NCBI GenBank assembly: GCA_001466705.2
Contig: LATX02000133.1
Coordinates: forward strand, 558,001 to 622,000
Direction: 5' to 3'
DNA: 64,000 nt
Source of the DNA: Moniliophthora roreri
Taxonomy: Eukaryota > Basidiomycota > Agaricomycetes > Agaricales > Marasmiaceae
Shown here: positions 35,974-46,313 of the stretch, piece after piece
Numbering within the stretch: position 1 is the stretch's first letter
How the letters are laid out: every line of letters starts with the position of its first letter
Made by a program: the position numbers and the translations under genes
The notes under the pieces: model-generated
Databases searched by the model: none
Seen by the model: the letters and a program-made list of their open reading frames with translations, nothing else
What the model was told of the DNA's origin: nothing

Positions 35974-37416
35974 ATGTCACAGGAGGCTTCAGCTCAAAAT
36001 CGTCTGAGTCAGGTCTCCGGGCACCTAACCAACACCTCTGGGAGGGGTTTATTGAATGGAGAGGTTGCTATTATTACTGGTGAGCTAGAACTCCAAGGGC
36101 GCATAAACATTTCCTGAACTATTTTGCAGGAGCCGGTCAGGTAATGAGCCGGTCATTCTCTCCCGACCTGTTTCACCAATTTTGGTCAGGGTATCGGTCG
36201 CAGTGCAGCTTTACTTTTTGCCAGAGAGGGTGCCAAGGTCGTTGTCAGCGAGTTGAGTGCCATAGTCATATGTGCCCACGAGTTTGGAGCTGACTGGAGA
36301 CATCATGGAATGTCTGCAGCATTGACGCAAAGAAGGCTGAAGAAGTCGTCAACGAGATAAAAGCGGCAGGTGGTGATGCAATTGCCGTCGCCGGAGATGT
36401 TGGTGCGGATGACTTCCCGAAGAAGATCGTTGACGCTACCGTCCAGTGCGTTCACATCGATTCCTCAACTCTTTTTATATGCTGATTCCATATTTTGCGC
36501 AGCAAATACGGCAAGATTAACCATATCGTCAACAATGGCAAGTTTTCGCCCCGTTTGCATGTGTACAGCGCCTAACTTAACTTTATCGCCACAGCTGGCT
36601 TCACATTTGATAAAATGCTTCACACGACCCCCGACGACACCTGGGACATTATCCAGAAGATTCACGTAAAAGCACCCTTCAGGCTTGTACGTCAAGCCGC
36701 GCCATACTTCCGGCTTAAGGTGCGCATATATCTTTCAACACCATTATATTCGTCGGTGACACGTCTTCAGCCCGAGGAACGCGAGAACCGATCTATTATC
36801 ATGGTCTCCTCGACGAGCGGCCTTCACGGGAACGTCGGACAGGCCAACTATTCAGCGGCCAAGTCAGCAGTTATCGGTCTCACGAAAACTATTGCAAAGG
36901 AATGGGGACCCTTCGGAGTGCGTGCGAACTGTATTGCCTTCGGTCTCATCCACACTAGGTTAGTTCTTGACCGTCTCAGCATCACCGGCCCCAACCATTA
37001 ATGGTACGAACCTAGGCTCACCTCTGCCAAAGAGAAGGGCGTTACAATCGAGATTGATGGTAAGCAGGTCGCGTTGGGCGTTCCCGGAGCCAAAGATGTC
37101 GATGACCCTGCTGCAAAATCTGGTGCGGTGTACCCTCATATCCCTTTGAGAAGGGGAGGTAAGCCGGATGAAGCTGCCGCCGCCATGTTATTGTGAGTCA
37201 GCATTTTTCACTCGACTTATCCTTTCTCTTTGCGACCCATGTGTCTTGCGTTCCTCGCCCTAATGAATGCGGGTTCCTGGCGCCTATTGCTGACATTCGT
37301 ATCCCTCTTTTCCCGTTCATGTTTGCTGATATGATTCAACATGCAGCCTCGTATCACCACTTGCATCTTATGTTAGCGGACATACACTGGAAGTCACTGG
37401 TGGTGCCGGTATTTAG
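35974..37416 (+). CDS. Short-chain dehydrogenase/reductase, 3-oxoacyl-ACP reductase-like (FabG type)
   Basis: Nine exons (35974-36079, 36130-36140, 36190-36251, 36320-36445, 36503-36537, 36595-36719, 36771-36958, 37016-37192, 37347-37416) sum to 900 nt, 299 residues. The cofactor motif VAIITGAGQGIGRSAALLFA is assembled across the first three exons, one of which is 11 nt. HIVNNAGFTFDKM, SIIMVSSTSG and YSAAKSAVIGLTK supply the NNAG, catalytic Ser and YxxxK elements. The C-terminus SGHTLEVTGGAGI is typical of FabG-like enzymes. The family reduces 3-ketoacyl thioesters or other carbonyls with NAD(P)H. The intron inside NNAG has a GC donor (36538-36594). There is an insertion before HIPLRRGGKPDEAA carrying KQVALGVPGAKDVDD, which some fungal members share. 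Confidence 0.88.
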
Positions 37417-38211
37417 GTCTCTCCTACAAGTTGATATGGTTGATGGAATGTCTTTAGGTGCCTGGGGCGGAACCTATGGCCTGGTTTGACTCTTCTTAGT
37501 AGGATTCCAAGTTTCGCTTGTATGTTTAGCTCGAGCTGGTGTATAACAATCGCACTCCCACTTTTGGTTCACGTCCTTTCTTTTAGGCCGCCAAGACCTA
37601 TCTCGCGGAGGATGAACGGAACTACAGAACTCTTGCTATGTCAGAGGAGATGGGTCTGGGCCATGACAGAACAAGTGGTGACGTCCATTCTTTCAGGAAC
37701 CTTTCCCACTACGGTGGAGAAGGTACAGTGAAGATCTGCCGTGGCAGTGCCGGATGGGCAGTCTAAATAATTCAGCAAGCGCCAATAATCACAGGGAGTG
37801 ATCACGATGCTACACTCTCGACTTTTTTTTAATAAGCGCTGACTTAGGTGATTGCTCAGTCCTACCGCCACGGTTCATTTCGCCTTCGCATAAGTCATGA
37901 TGTCACCTAAATACCGTCGTGAGGGTCGTATTCGTTAATTGCGAATACCTCGTATCGATGGCTCCCGTAAGGTTTTACCATTGTCCAAACTCAAACCTGT
38001 CCCCATTTGTTGACCCTAGTTATGAATGGGGGCGTGTTTTCGACAGAGAAGATCGATACGCCCTTCAAGTTCCGGGTCATTCGACATAAAAAATGCTGTT
38101 GGACACCTTCGATCCGACTCGGGAGAAATTCTTTTACCGTGTCTGCTTAAATTAACGCTGAGAAAAAAAAACATTTCTTTTGCTCCCCCTTCCTTCCACC
38201 AGTCTAGAATC
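37417..38211. other. Intergenic region after the SDR gene
   Basis: About 800 bases. A plus-strand stretch around 37590-37685 reads KTYLAEDERNYRTLAMSEE in one frame, which looks protein-like but has no supporting start or splice sites; it could be a remnant or chance. The rest holds T-rich sequence near 37825 and the promoter of the F-box gene. Confidence 0.35.
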
Positions 38212-39870
38212 ATGGGACTCGCCGATCTCCCCGAAGACGTACTCCGTGCAATTGCTCCTCTGGTCAGTATTCATGCATCAAACTTTCAAGTCGGAACTAA
38301 CGTCTGCGGAATTTAAACATCACAACACGTGTACCATGACAGCTCTCCCAACGAGAGATTAAGATCATGCGGGGAACTTGTCGGGTGTTGAACAGCATCT
38401 TGGAGCCTCTCGTCTTTACTCGCATCGTCTTTGATGCAAACTCAAGGCAGTTCACTGCACAGCTACGGGACTTGGCCCGACGACGCACGCGGGCAGGGAA
38501 CTATGCGAGGGTCCTGGAAATACGGACTCTGTCGGTGAGGACCCCATCGCAGGTCGGTATCGACTCGGACGACGAGGAGGACGTCGTCGAAGCTGCGATA
38601 AATTTGCTAGACGTCCAGGATGAGAACGATCAGTCACAACAAAAACTGATGTTTGATGCTGTCTCCTCCCTTATCAATTTGTACGGTGTCGAGTAAGCGA
38701 TAACTTCCTTTGTATTCTACGGCACCGCCCGATATCTTGCGCTAAAGTCCTGTTTTAGGTGGTATATAGAGGAAACAGACCCCCCTTGGTCAGGGATCGT
38801 TATCATTGACGCCCTTTGCACCATCGATTCGATATGTGACATCAGTTTGCACATGCCTGCAGGATACATTGGATTTTCTGTACCGGTTCGGCGCTTGAAG
38901 ACTCTGCACACCATTCTTGTCAGATTTATCGAGTCCGAGGAGTTTCTTCACGAGGTCGCCTGTGCTATCAAAAACAGTCTGCTGACACTGGTGTCATTGG
39001 AAATTGGTATAGGTTTGCAAAAGGAAGAGGACCAGAGATATTCAGTCGATGAGCTATTTAACGAGTTGTCCGAAACCTCGGGACCATTACTCTTGACTCG
39101 GACTGCGCTTGTGGGATGGAAGATAGAAGGACGTGGATCTTTTAGCAGGCATATTAGAGCGCTCAAATCCTTGAAATTGGAGGATTGCCAAGTCTCACCC
39201 GAGTTCTGGGATTTTTTACGGGATGAAAAGATTTTCCTGGAATCCCTCCATGTGAATGAAGTCACTGATTCCCTTCTTCGATATATGGTGTCTTATTCGG
39301 GACTCAAACAGCTTGAGTTGATCCTGTGTAGCCAGTATGTTCGTCCGCGGGAGGAAGAGGAGGGTGTTGCGAGGAAGTTTTTCGCGGACGTTTTGCGCCT
39401 TCATGTGGAAACGCTGCAGTCTCTCTCAGTCATCACAGAAGTCGATAGTGCCTGGTGTATCCAGTTCAATAATTTGGATGCTCTGTCCCGATGCACAAAA
39501 CTGGCCAGCCTCTCTATAACAATCAAGAGTGGGCCGGAAATACCTTCCGATGAAATTGTGGCAAGTGCCCCATATTTCATTCAGTGTTCACTATGTTCAT
39601 CCCAACTGAATGTCTTCACAGACGCAAGTACTTTTAAACGTAGAAATGCACATTCCGAGCTTGGTCACCCTTGTCTTGGAGCGGTGTGGGGGTTATTCAG
39701 ACAGCGGGAGACGGGCAGGAAGGCGGGCAAGAGGCTCGTACGCAAAAATCCAGGCGGCCTTGACGAGGTACCGTGCTCCCTCGAGCATGAGGAATCTCAC
39801 TGTGATGGTTGGGGGAATAGCATACAAGGCGGTTCCACAAACTGATGGATATTTTCGTACCGTTCGATAA
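38212..39870 (+). CDS. F-box-like protein with leucine-rich C-terminal region
   Basis: Four exons (38212-38262, 38343-38692, 38759-39560, 39622-39870) total 1452 nt, 483 residues. The start MGLADLPEDVLRAIAPLV is an F-box helix (LPEDVLxxI), which in SCF ubiquitin ligases binds Skp1. The next 60 residues (QREIKIMRGTCRVLN) complete the motif. The remainder is a series of irregular leucine-rich segments (IRALKSLKLEDCQVS, LESLHVNEV, SGLKQLELIL, IPSLVTLVLERC) typical of basidiomycete substrate-binding halves. The last intron uses a GC donor (39561-39621). Ignoring it leads to a poor, charged tail, whereas splicing restores HIPSLVTLVLERCGGY. The target is unknown. The stop lies 6 bases from the 3' end of the convergent U6 gene. 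Confidence 0.68.
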
Positions 39871-39875
39871 TGAGG

Positions 39876-39941
39876 AAAAATAAATATTGAGACCCGTAGG
39901 TCTACCACTCCGGAAAAGCGTGTCATCCTTGTGCAGGGGCC

Positions 39942-39972
<31 letters not shown>

Positions 39973-39999
39973 TTCGTATGTCACCCCGAAGGGGACAAC
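39876..39999 (-). ncRNA. U6 spliceosomal snRNA
   Basis: Read on the minus strand, 39974-39918 contains the nearly invariant U6 core: TTGGAACGATACAGAGAAGA, then TTAGCATGGCCCCTGC and ACAAGGATGACACGC. This includes the ACAGAGA box that pairs with the 5' splice site, the AGC triad and the internal stem-loop. Upstream (39999-39980) a C/G-rich inverted repeat around TTCG forms the expected 5' stem-loop. Downstream a TTTTT run at 39880-39876 is a plausible Pol III terminator. The ends are estimated from the stem-loop and T-run. An internal TTTT follows the core. No intron interrupts the core. Confidence 0.95.
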
Positions 40000-40177
40000 T
40001 TTACAGGGCGTGAGAGGGTTACTGCCTCTAACAGTTTGGATTGCATCACAGTCACTGGTTTTCTCCCACGCTTCTTCACCTTTGTGCCGTTCTCCTTAAC
40101 CCATTGACCACTACCACGGTCCGCTCATTTTTCTATCCTGCCATGATCTTACTTGTTCAGCCTTATATATCCTCTAC
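40000..40177. promoter_or_regulatory. Shared upstream region of U6 (Pol III, minus) and the TMEM170-like gene (Pol II, plus)
   Basis: The two genes diverge across 178 bases, so the Pol III U6 promoter and a Pol II promoter must coexist here. A TATA-like ttatatat occurs at about 40163-40170, close to the TMEM170-like start. On the U6 side no clear TATA was found 25-30 bases upstream. Confidence 0.45.
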
Positions 40178-41003
40178 ATGACGACCAATTCTCAGTCCCA
40201 ATCTTGGCCATCTCTATATAATCCACGATCTGAACTATTCAACTTGGTACATCAGGATCCAGTGCAGCCAAATGGAAAGTATTTGACGGATCCTGGCGGT
40301 GAGTCAATTATTTACCGCAGTTTGATTCTTTATTTAAAGGCTTTGACAGATGTATTTCGCTTCACTCTCTACTGGACTCTAATCTTCTATCTCCCCGCAT
40401 TTGTCGTCTGTGGCCTGTTTGCTTTCTTGAACTTGACCTTTCCGCCTGCAAAGAAAAGGGCAACAAGTCGTAGAATCAGAACATGGGCTGCACAACCGAC
40501 TCCAAGGCACTCTACATCTGCATACCCTATGTCACTCATGGCATCTAATCAAGGCGGTGTCGAGGACCCTGGTCACAACTATCAATCACTACGTTCAGAC
40601 GTTGGAGTGCCATTGCTTCATGACTATCCACCCTCTCCTCAGCCATATCATCATTCCTCATTGACAGTGCCACTTTCGAACGAGGTACCAGCTTGGGTTA
40701 CCCCTCGTCCGACCAGAAAGGTCAACGAGCGGCGCAGTCGATTAACTTTTGCGCTCATCGTCCTCTTCACATTCCTCGTGGTAGGGCTCATCGGCGCTGT
40801 TGTTAGCTCTGCAATTGTGGGATTTGTTTCGGCAGGTCTCTACACAGCAGGGGGGTTCCACATGAGTACTTGGGTGCCATTTTTGTGGGCAGCTATCCAC
40901 GCTTTTGTTGCAATGCTCACGTAAGTCGCATAACTTCGTTCATAGTTGTATCCGCTCAAAGTTCTGTCACAGCGTTTGGCCGTCCGTTATCAACCTCATA
41001 TAA
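40178..41003 (+). CDS. TMEM170-like integral membrane protein
   Basis: Two exons (40178-40920, 40973-41003) give 257 residues; the second exon supplies only the last ten. One helix, FRFTLYWTLIFYLPAFVVCG, is followed by a cytosolic-type polar loop of about 110 residues. Then come LTFALIVLFTFLVVGLIGAV, a small-residue-rich helix (SSAIVGFVSAGLYTAGG) and a last helix, WVPFLWAAIHAFVAMLTVW. The order, one helix with an aromatic YW motif then three tight helices with an SAIVGxVxAGLY core, fits the fungal TMEM170 family, which in animals shapes ER and nuclear-envelope membranes. The long loop is fungal-specific. Function here is inferred from family only. Confidence 0.62.
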
Positions 41004-42487
41004 CTATTATTTGTGTTAATCTTTCGCGAATACACCCTTTTGAATCATTAAAAAGTCCAAGTCTGCGACGCGGAGGCCTGAACACTTACGCAAACTTGAT
41101 ACGGATCTCTTCTTTTCCTTGCTGCCACCACTATCCACCACCGCAACAATCGATAAACTGATTTGTGCCGCGGACGACCTCCCAAGTATGAATTTAACGC
41201 CAAGCCTTCGGGCAGTTAGTTTTGGTATCATGCTCTGTGTCTCAAGACCGGAACCCAACGATTTCGAGTCACTGCAGCAGCAGCTACAGGTATCCATGTC
41301 GCTGCCGCTGCCTCTAATAGTAGTACGAGTAACAGTGCCACGCGGAATGATGGGTGCAATATGCATGGTATGTGGTCAATTTGTTGTAATATGCGATCCA
41401 ATTTCGACTGTTCAATTCTCATGAGTGCAACTTTAGAAGTCTTAACGACCAATGGTCCTATCCGATGCAGTATTACTTGAGGGAGAATGGATTGCTCCTT
41501 GTAGAGACAGACGATTCAATGCTACAGGACTACTTCATCGTTTGCTATCATCTTGATCTTGCATCATCACAGGTACTAGTAGTGCAGTTTACCTGTCGAC
41601 TCAATCACTCGCACAATACTCGCATCACCATTTGGTAAACGAACACGCACTCGTGACTCCGAACCGAATTTTGACCGCTACATCCAATGTTTCTCTCCTT
41701 TAGCACTGAGGAACGGGAAGGGATTTCGGCATAAATACATGTATGTACAACAGTTCATTCTAGTAGGCTGGAGTCTGATCCGACTGTAAAGCAGTTTTAA
41801 TGTAACTGTTCGTGTATGCATAAACGCGCCGGTGCATAGGGAGGAGCGAAGCAAGTTCAGAAGAGTATGTTCAAGACGTCCCTTTGGCCGAGCGGATATA
41901 TTAATGGGTATCTTGGAATAGTGGTCTGCGAAAGGTCCATACTTTTTCTACCACTCGCCGTACTGTGGATGAACAAACTGTGAGTTTCTCACCCTGAATA
42001 TTTTCTATTGGAGTGTCTGTGAGAGGAGCGGCTGAAACTTGAAAGGCGTGGCTTTGATGCCAGATCTTAATTCGGTTGTTGTGTAGGACGTTCTCCCATC
42101 TCGGCTGAAAGTCCGTTGTGGAACAACACTGCGAGGCATCATCTCTTTATATATTTGAACCCACGATGTCGAGTCTTGACCGACCCGTAGCCAATATCCG
42201 GCTGACGGCGCGATCACCTGCTATCCGCTACATTCGGTTGACATTCGGGATAAGTTCCTGAAAACAAAGGCACCATACTTTTTTGGGTAGACTCCACGCG
42301 CGGCAGGCTACCTTGCCTCTTCCTCCGCCGATATAACTTGGGGTTCGTTTCTCTGCACTGGGTTTTTTGTGGTCTTCGAAGCTAAAATACACTCTCTACA
42401 GCCCTCAACCTTCGAATCAGGACTCGGAGAGCAAGCCTCGGAGATTCTACCAGAGAACGCGTTGATCCCAACACTCACCACTGTCCA
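41004..42487. other. Intergenic region, no supported gene
   Basis: About 1.5 kb. Frames of around 100 codons lie on both strands at 41016-41424 without start context, splice consistency or recognisable domains. The last 200 bases hold the promoter of the F-box gene at 42488. Confidence 0.4.
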
Positions 42488-44092
42488 ATGTACCCACCCG
42501 TCCCCAAGGAGGTATTGCGCACGAATCGTCTTCCCTCCGACTACGAAATGGCTCGTACAAGACGAGCAATAATAGCGGAGGAACGTGAGCTCGAACGCTA
42601 CCAGACGGAGAGTGCCCACCTCGGGGTTCTCGGTCCAGAAACGTTGATAGCAAAATGGGCTGCTTTGAAGCGTAGTATAGAAGAACGGCGCAGCTGGTTA
42701 TCTCCCATTCGACGACTACCACCCGAAATTTTGGAGGCTATCTTTAGCCTCTGTGCACCCGCAGATTGCTCCCTCATAGTAGCCGACTCGGGGCGACAAA
42801 TTACGTCCCCTCCATCCATCCTGTCCCGCGTGTCGGTCTATTGGCACGTAGTAGTCACATCTCGACCTACGCTATGGTCTTCGATCAGTGTTGAGGTCTA
42901 CCAGCTCGAGAGGGACGTCAGTTCACTCCTTGTTGCACACCTGGCGAACTCAAAGCAGAGCCATCTGAAGATCCAAATAATGGACCCCAATCAGGACAAC
43001 GTCGCCGATTTGAGGGACTTGAGGAACCCTTCGGTGTACCTGGGGTACAACGGGTACAGGACCCTCGAGATTCTACTCCATCACTTATCACGCTGTCGGG
43101 AGCTTGACCTTCGAATTGATTCAGAAATTTTGAATGCTATCGGAACCAGCTTAACTCCCAATATCTCTTTCCCATACCTCCGCTCATTTCGCGATAATAC
43201 CATTACGTGGAATATCAGGCCAACAAGCTTTTGGTTCTGGGAATCCATACGAAACGCGCCCATGCTGACAGAACTTGACACTTCATCTGCTGAAATCCGA
43301 CATACATTTCCTTGTCACCAGCTCACCACCGTCTCCTTTGGTCACATCACCCTCGCACAGCTTGGCGGTTTCCTCTCCATTTCACTGAACTTGAGGTCGC
43401 TGACGGTCCACATTCTCAACTATGGGAATGGCGAGGACCACGGGATTTCTACGATATCCCAATCGATGACATTACCTTATCTTCGAATTATATTGTTCAC
43501 CCGTTGCCATTCATTGAACAAACTCTGCAGCCTATTTAAATCCATCACCCTACCCTCCCTCACCCAACTTAAACTCATGGAGGATGGCCGCAGTATTCAG
43601 GAGTACTGGGATATCACGGCATTCCTGTCACTCTTAGCTCGCTCGTCATGTCCGCTTCGCGAACTTGCCATACACTTCTGGGGTTCTCTTGTGCCTCCAG
43701 ACTCGATGGCGGACATTTTACAGGCGACCCCGGAGTTGGAAACCTTGGTGCTCATCTCCGATCGAGACGAGGTGCATGCAAGCCCGTGTTTTGGTATCTT
43801 CATGGATCACTTACTCAAGCGACTCGTTATCGAACATGGGAAGCCAATGCTGGTTCCGAGGTTATTACGGCTTCATGTCGAAGGGAATTTTGGGAGCGCT
43901 CCAGCAGTTGCGACGTCGGAAAGAATGAGCATTCTCGTGCGCATGGCGCGATCTCGAAGTAGAGCAGAGATATTAGCTAAAGGATTGGGAGACCTGGTCT
44001 CCTCCTTGGACATCCTTCGTCTGTCTTTGGATACGCATGGGCATGCTGTCGTTCTCGGACCAGGTATGGTCAACCTACAGGTGCTACCGTGA
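42488..44092 (+). CDS. F-box protein with leucine-rich region, single exon
   Basis: An uninterrupted 534-residue frame. Residues about 70-85, SPIRRLPPEILEAIFSLC, are a classic agaricomycete F-box preceded by a coiled, charged helix (RRAIIAEERELERYQ). Conserved follow-on motifs are SPPSILSRVSVYWHVVVTSRPTLWSSISV and, later, irregular leucine-rich repeats (LRSLTVHIL, LTQLKLMED, LRELAIHFW, LETLVLISD). Such proteins are substrate adaptors of SCF ubiquitin ligases and are greatly expanded in mushrooms. A 160-base piece of a close relative, covering the segment near residues 240-292 (SFWFWESIRN), is present at 48299-48458. The ATG at 42488 is first in frame; the second at residue 21 is also possible. 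Lack of introns contrasts with neighbouring genes. Confidence 0.82.
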   Translation: MYPPVPKEVLRTNRLPSDYEMARTRRAIIAEERELERYQTESAHLGVLGPETLIAKWAALKRSIEERRSWLSPIRRLPPEILEAIFSLCAPADCSLIVADSGRQITSPPSILSRVSVYWHVVVTSRPTLWSSISVEVYQLERDVSSLLVAHLANSKQSHLKIQIMDPNQDNVADLRDLRNPSVYLGYNGYRTLEILLHHLSRCRELDLRIDSEILNAIGTSLTPNISFPYLRSFRDNTITWNIRPTSFWFWESIRNAPMLTELDTSSAEIRHTFPCHQLTTVSFGHITLAQLGGFLSISLNLRSLTVHILNYGNGEDHGISTISQSMTLPYLRIILFTRCHSLNKLCSLFKSITLPSLTQLKLMEDGRSIQEYWDITAFLSLLARSSCPLRELAIHFWGSLVPPDSMADILQATPELETLVLISDRDEVHASPCFGIFMDHLLKRLVIEHGKPMLVPRLLRLHVEGNFGSAPAVATSERMSILVRMARSRSRAEILAKGLGDLVSSLDILRLSLDTHGHAVVLGPGMVNLQVLP

Positions 44093-44518
44093 AGATGGAC
44101 TAGATCGGAAAATCGAGATCCCCAGTACTGTCTCGGTGACAGCTGTGACTAGATTCCTAAGTGAAGTTCTTTCCAGCTTTTTCTCCACAAAACGGCTTAC
44201 AACCATTCGGACCGACATACCGTTGTGCGAATTCGAGCGGTAAGTATAGGGTTGTTTCCAGGTGGACACACGAAGGCCATCTGTGAGAACCTACTATCCA
44301 TATGCAATTCAGCCGATAGATTTTAAGTTTTAGTAGATATTTTATTGGTACTCGGAGTAGACAGAGAACGGACTCACTGTGTGCACTCCGTTTGAATTTA
44401 CCAGATACCTCGCGATTCTTCATCATAAAGTATACACATGTGCGCTGATGGCGGTTTGCGGTAAACCTGAATGAACATTTGTCACCGACTATGACATTCT
44501 TCTTCGCCTTTAACCACG
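44093..44518. other. Intergenic region
   Basis: The 426 bases between the F-box stop and the GPALPP1 start. A frame running past the F-box stop (to 44243) is probably not translated. No other element seen. Confidence 0.4.
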
Positions 44519-45674
44519 ATGAGCTCAATAGGCCCTCAGCTTCCTCCTCACCTTCAGCATCTCAATGACAACAACTCTAATGATAGCGATTCAGGTGAAG
44601 AGGAATCTACTGTCGCTGGCCCGCAAATACCTCCAGAGTTACTGAAGGTGCGCTCCGAGTCGGCCGGTCCTGCTGCACCTCCGCCTGCACCACAGGATGA
44701 AGAAGATGATGACGATGACTATACACCAGCATTACCACCAGATTTAGTTGCATCACGTTCATCTGGGCCTGAAGCTGGGCCTTCGATTGCGAACAGAAAA
44801 ATCCAAGGTCCTGTTTTACCTTCATCCAATCCCGGCTATGATGATGATTCAGACGACGATGTTGGACCCATGCCTTTACCGCCGGGATACGAGGGACTAA
44901 CTGAAGTGGATGGTGTGAAGCAGTTTCTGGAGCAGGAGGAGAAACGGAGGAAGAATATTGAGGTGTGTGTCCAACTTTTTAGTTCTCAGTCATATCCTCA
45001 ATAAGGGACCACTTATAGGAAGCTGCGAAACCTAAAGCTCTCAAACGAGATGAATGGATGCTCGTGCCACCTTCATCTTCAGATTTATTAGGCAGTATGT
45101 CTACGGTGCTACTCGCATACTCTAAGGAACATCTGACGATGCATTCTTGCAGCGCTCGACCCCAAAAAACTCAGTAAAGGAAGACAGTTCTCGAAATCTG
45201 CAGCCCCTGCAAAGAACAATGATATGTCATTATGGACTGAGACGCCTGCGGAAAGGCAACAACGGTTAGCAGACGAGGTGTCGGGGAAGAAACGCAAAGC
45301 AGTCAACGCTGAGCCGACGATATCACCAGAGGAGGCTATGGAGGCGAGGAAGCGGCGAAAGAGGGACGAAGAGATCAGACAAAGCGTTTTGGATCACACG
45401 GTGCGTTTGCATTCTCAGGTAGCTCCAAGTTCTTGGACTAACGGTGGGTATTAACCAGAAAAATGTACGAGGAGGCGCTCTGGTGGATACTCATGCAAAG
45501 TCAATGGAAAAGGACGACAAAGAAGACCCGAATGCGAAAGCAATTTGGGATCATAGCAGGGATATGTCTATTGGTGGAAGACTTATGGATGATAGTCAGA
45601 GAAACAAGTTGATTCGTGATGCGAGGGGACTTGGAGATCGGTTTTCGACAGGGAAGAGCGGTGGATTCCTATGA
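44519..45674 (+). CDS. GPALPP motif-containing protein (GPALPP1-like, DUF3752)
   Basis: Four exons (44519-44962, 45019-45094, 45153-45400, 45459-45674) total 984 nt, 327 residues. The N-terminal half repeats proline motifs (GPQLPPHL, GPQIPPELL, ALPPDL, GPMPLPPGYEG) separated by acidic runs. The C-terminal half is the ordered DUF3752 part: KRDEWMLVPPSSSDLLG, LWTETPAERQQR, RKRRKRDEEIRQ and MEKDDKEDPNAKAIWDHSRDM. It ends in DRFSTGKSGGFL. Order and spacing match eukaryotic GPALPP1 proteins, small nuclear proteins without firmly established function. The basic KKRKA and RKRRKR clusters fit nuclear localisation. Confidence 0.85.
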
Positions 45675-46313
45675 AGTGTGTCTTTGTGGGTGTACATTAT
45701 CATTTAATTGGTATAAAAAAGCAGTACCGCCATGCCCGCTCCGACTCCAGATGTATCACCCACGAAACGATCACGGGGAGAGGTCGGAGGTAGGGAAAAA
45801 AGATATTTGGCGTTTGTGGAGCGGATTGTTGCGAGGTTCACTGTACTGTACTGTAGATGTTAGGTGTGATGAATTGGTCCTGGAATGCCGAAGAGATACG
45901 TATATTTTGGTTTTGTTGAACTTGTCGGCCATGACGGTGAGTAGCAAGCGAAAGGGGACAACGACTGAGAAGCAGTAGATTTATTCGCCGAGTCAACATG
46001 AGTAACCTTACCTATTGATGAGGTTCATATAACGAAGGTGCCTTATCTTCAGTGAACGTCAGCTTAGAGCAACTGACCAACGAAATTATTAGCCTGCAGA
46101 ATTTCCCCTTATGGTGGGTCTACTTCATGCCAGTTCAATGCCTGTATTTCGGCGAAGCCTTGTTACCATGACATAACGGGTTTTGTTTACAAAAGTTTTA
46201 GACAACCGTCGTACTAGGCAGGGTGTAGAACAGGAATACGAGGCATCCCTAACGAGAATGTAACAAAGTCGGCTTCGTCGGCAGGTCTCTTCTACCACAA
46301 CAGGCTGAGCAAG
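45675..46313. other. Convergent intergenic region
   Basis: About 640 bases between the GPALPP1-like stop and the 3' end of the broken CR-like gene. Only short frames without support. Confidence 0.4.

Noticed and set aside
39601..39845. Continuation of the F-box third exon through to 39845
   Set aside because: It gives a charged, non-repetitive tail, whereas a GC-AG intron restores leucine-rich sequence and a clean stop at 39870.
41016..41424. Overlapping 100-codon frames on both strands
   Set aside because: No start context, splice consistency or recognisable domain; likely chance in balanced-composition DNA.
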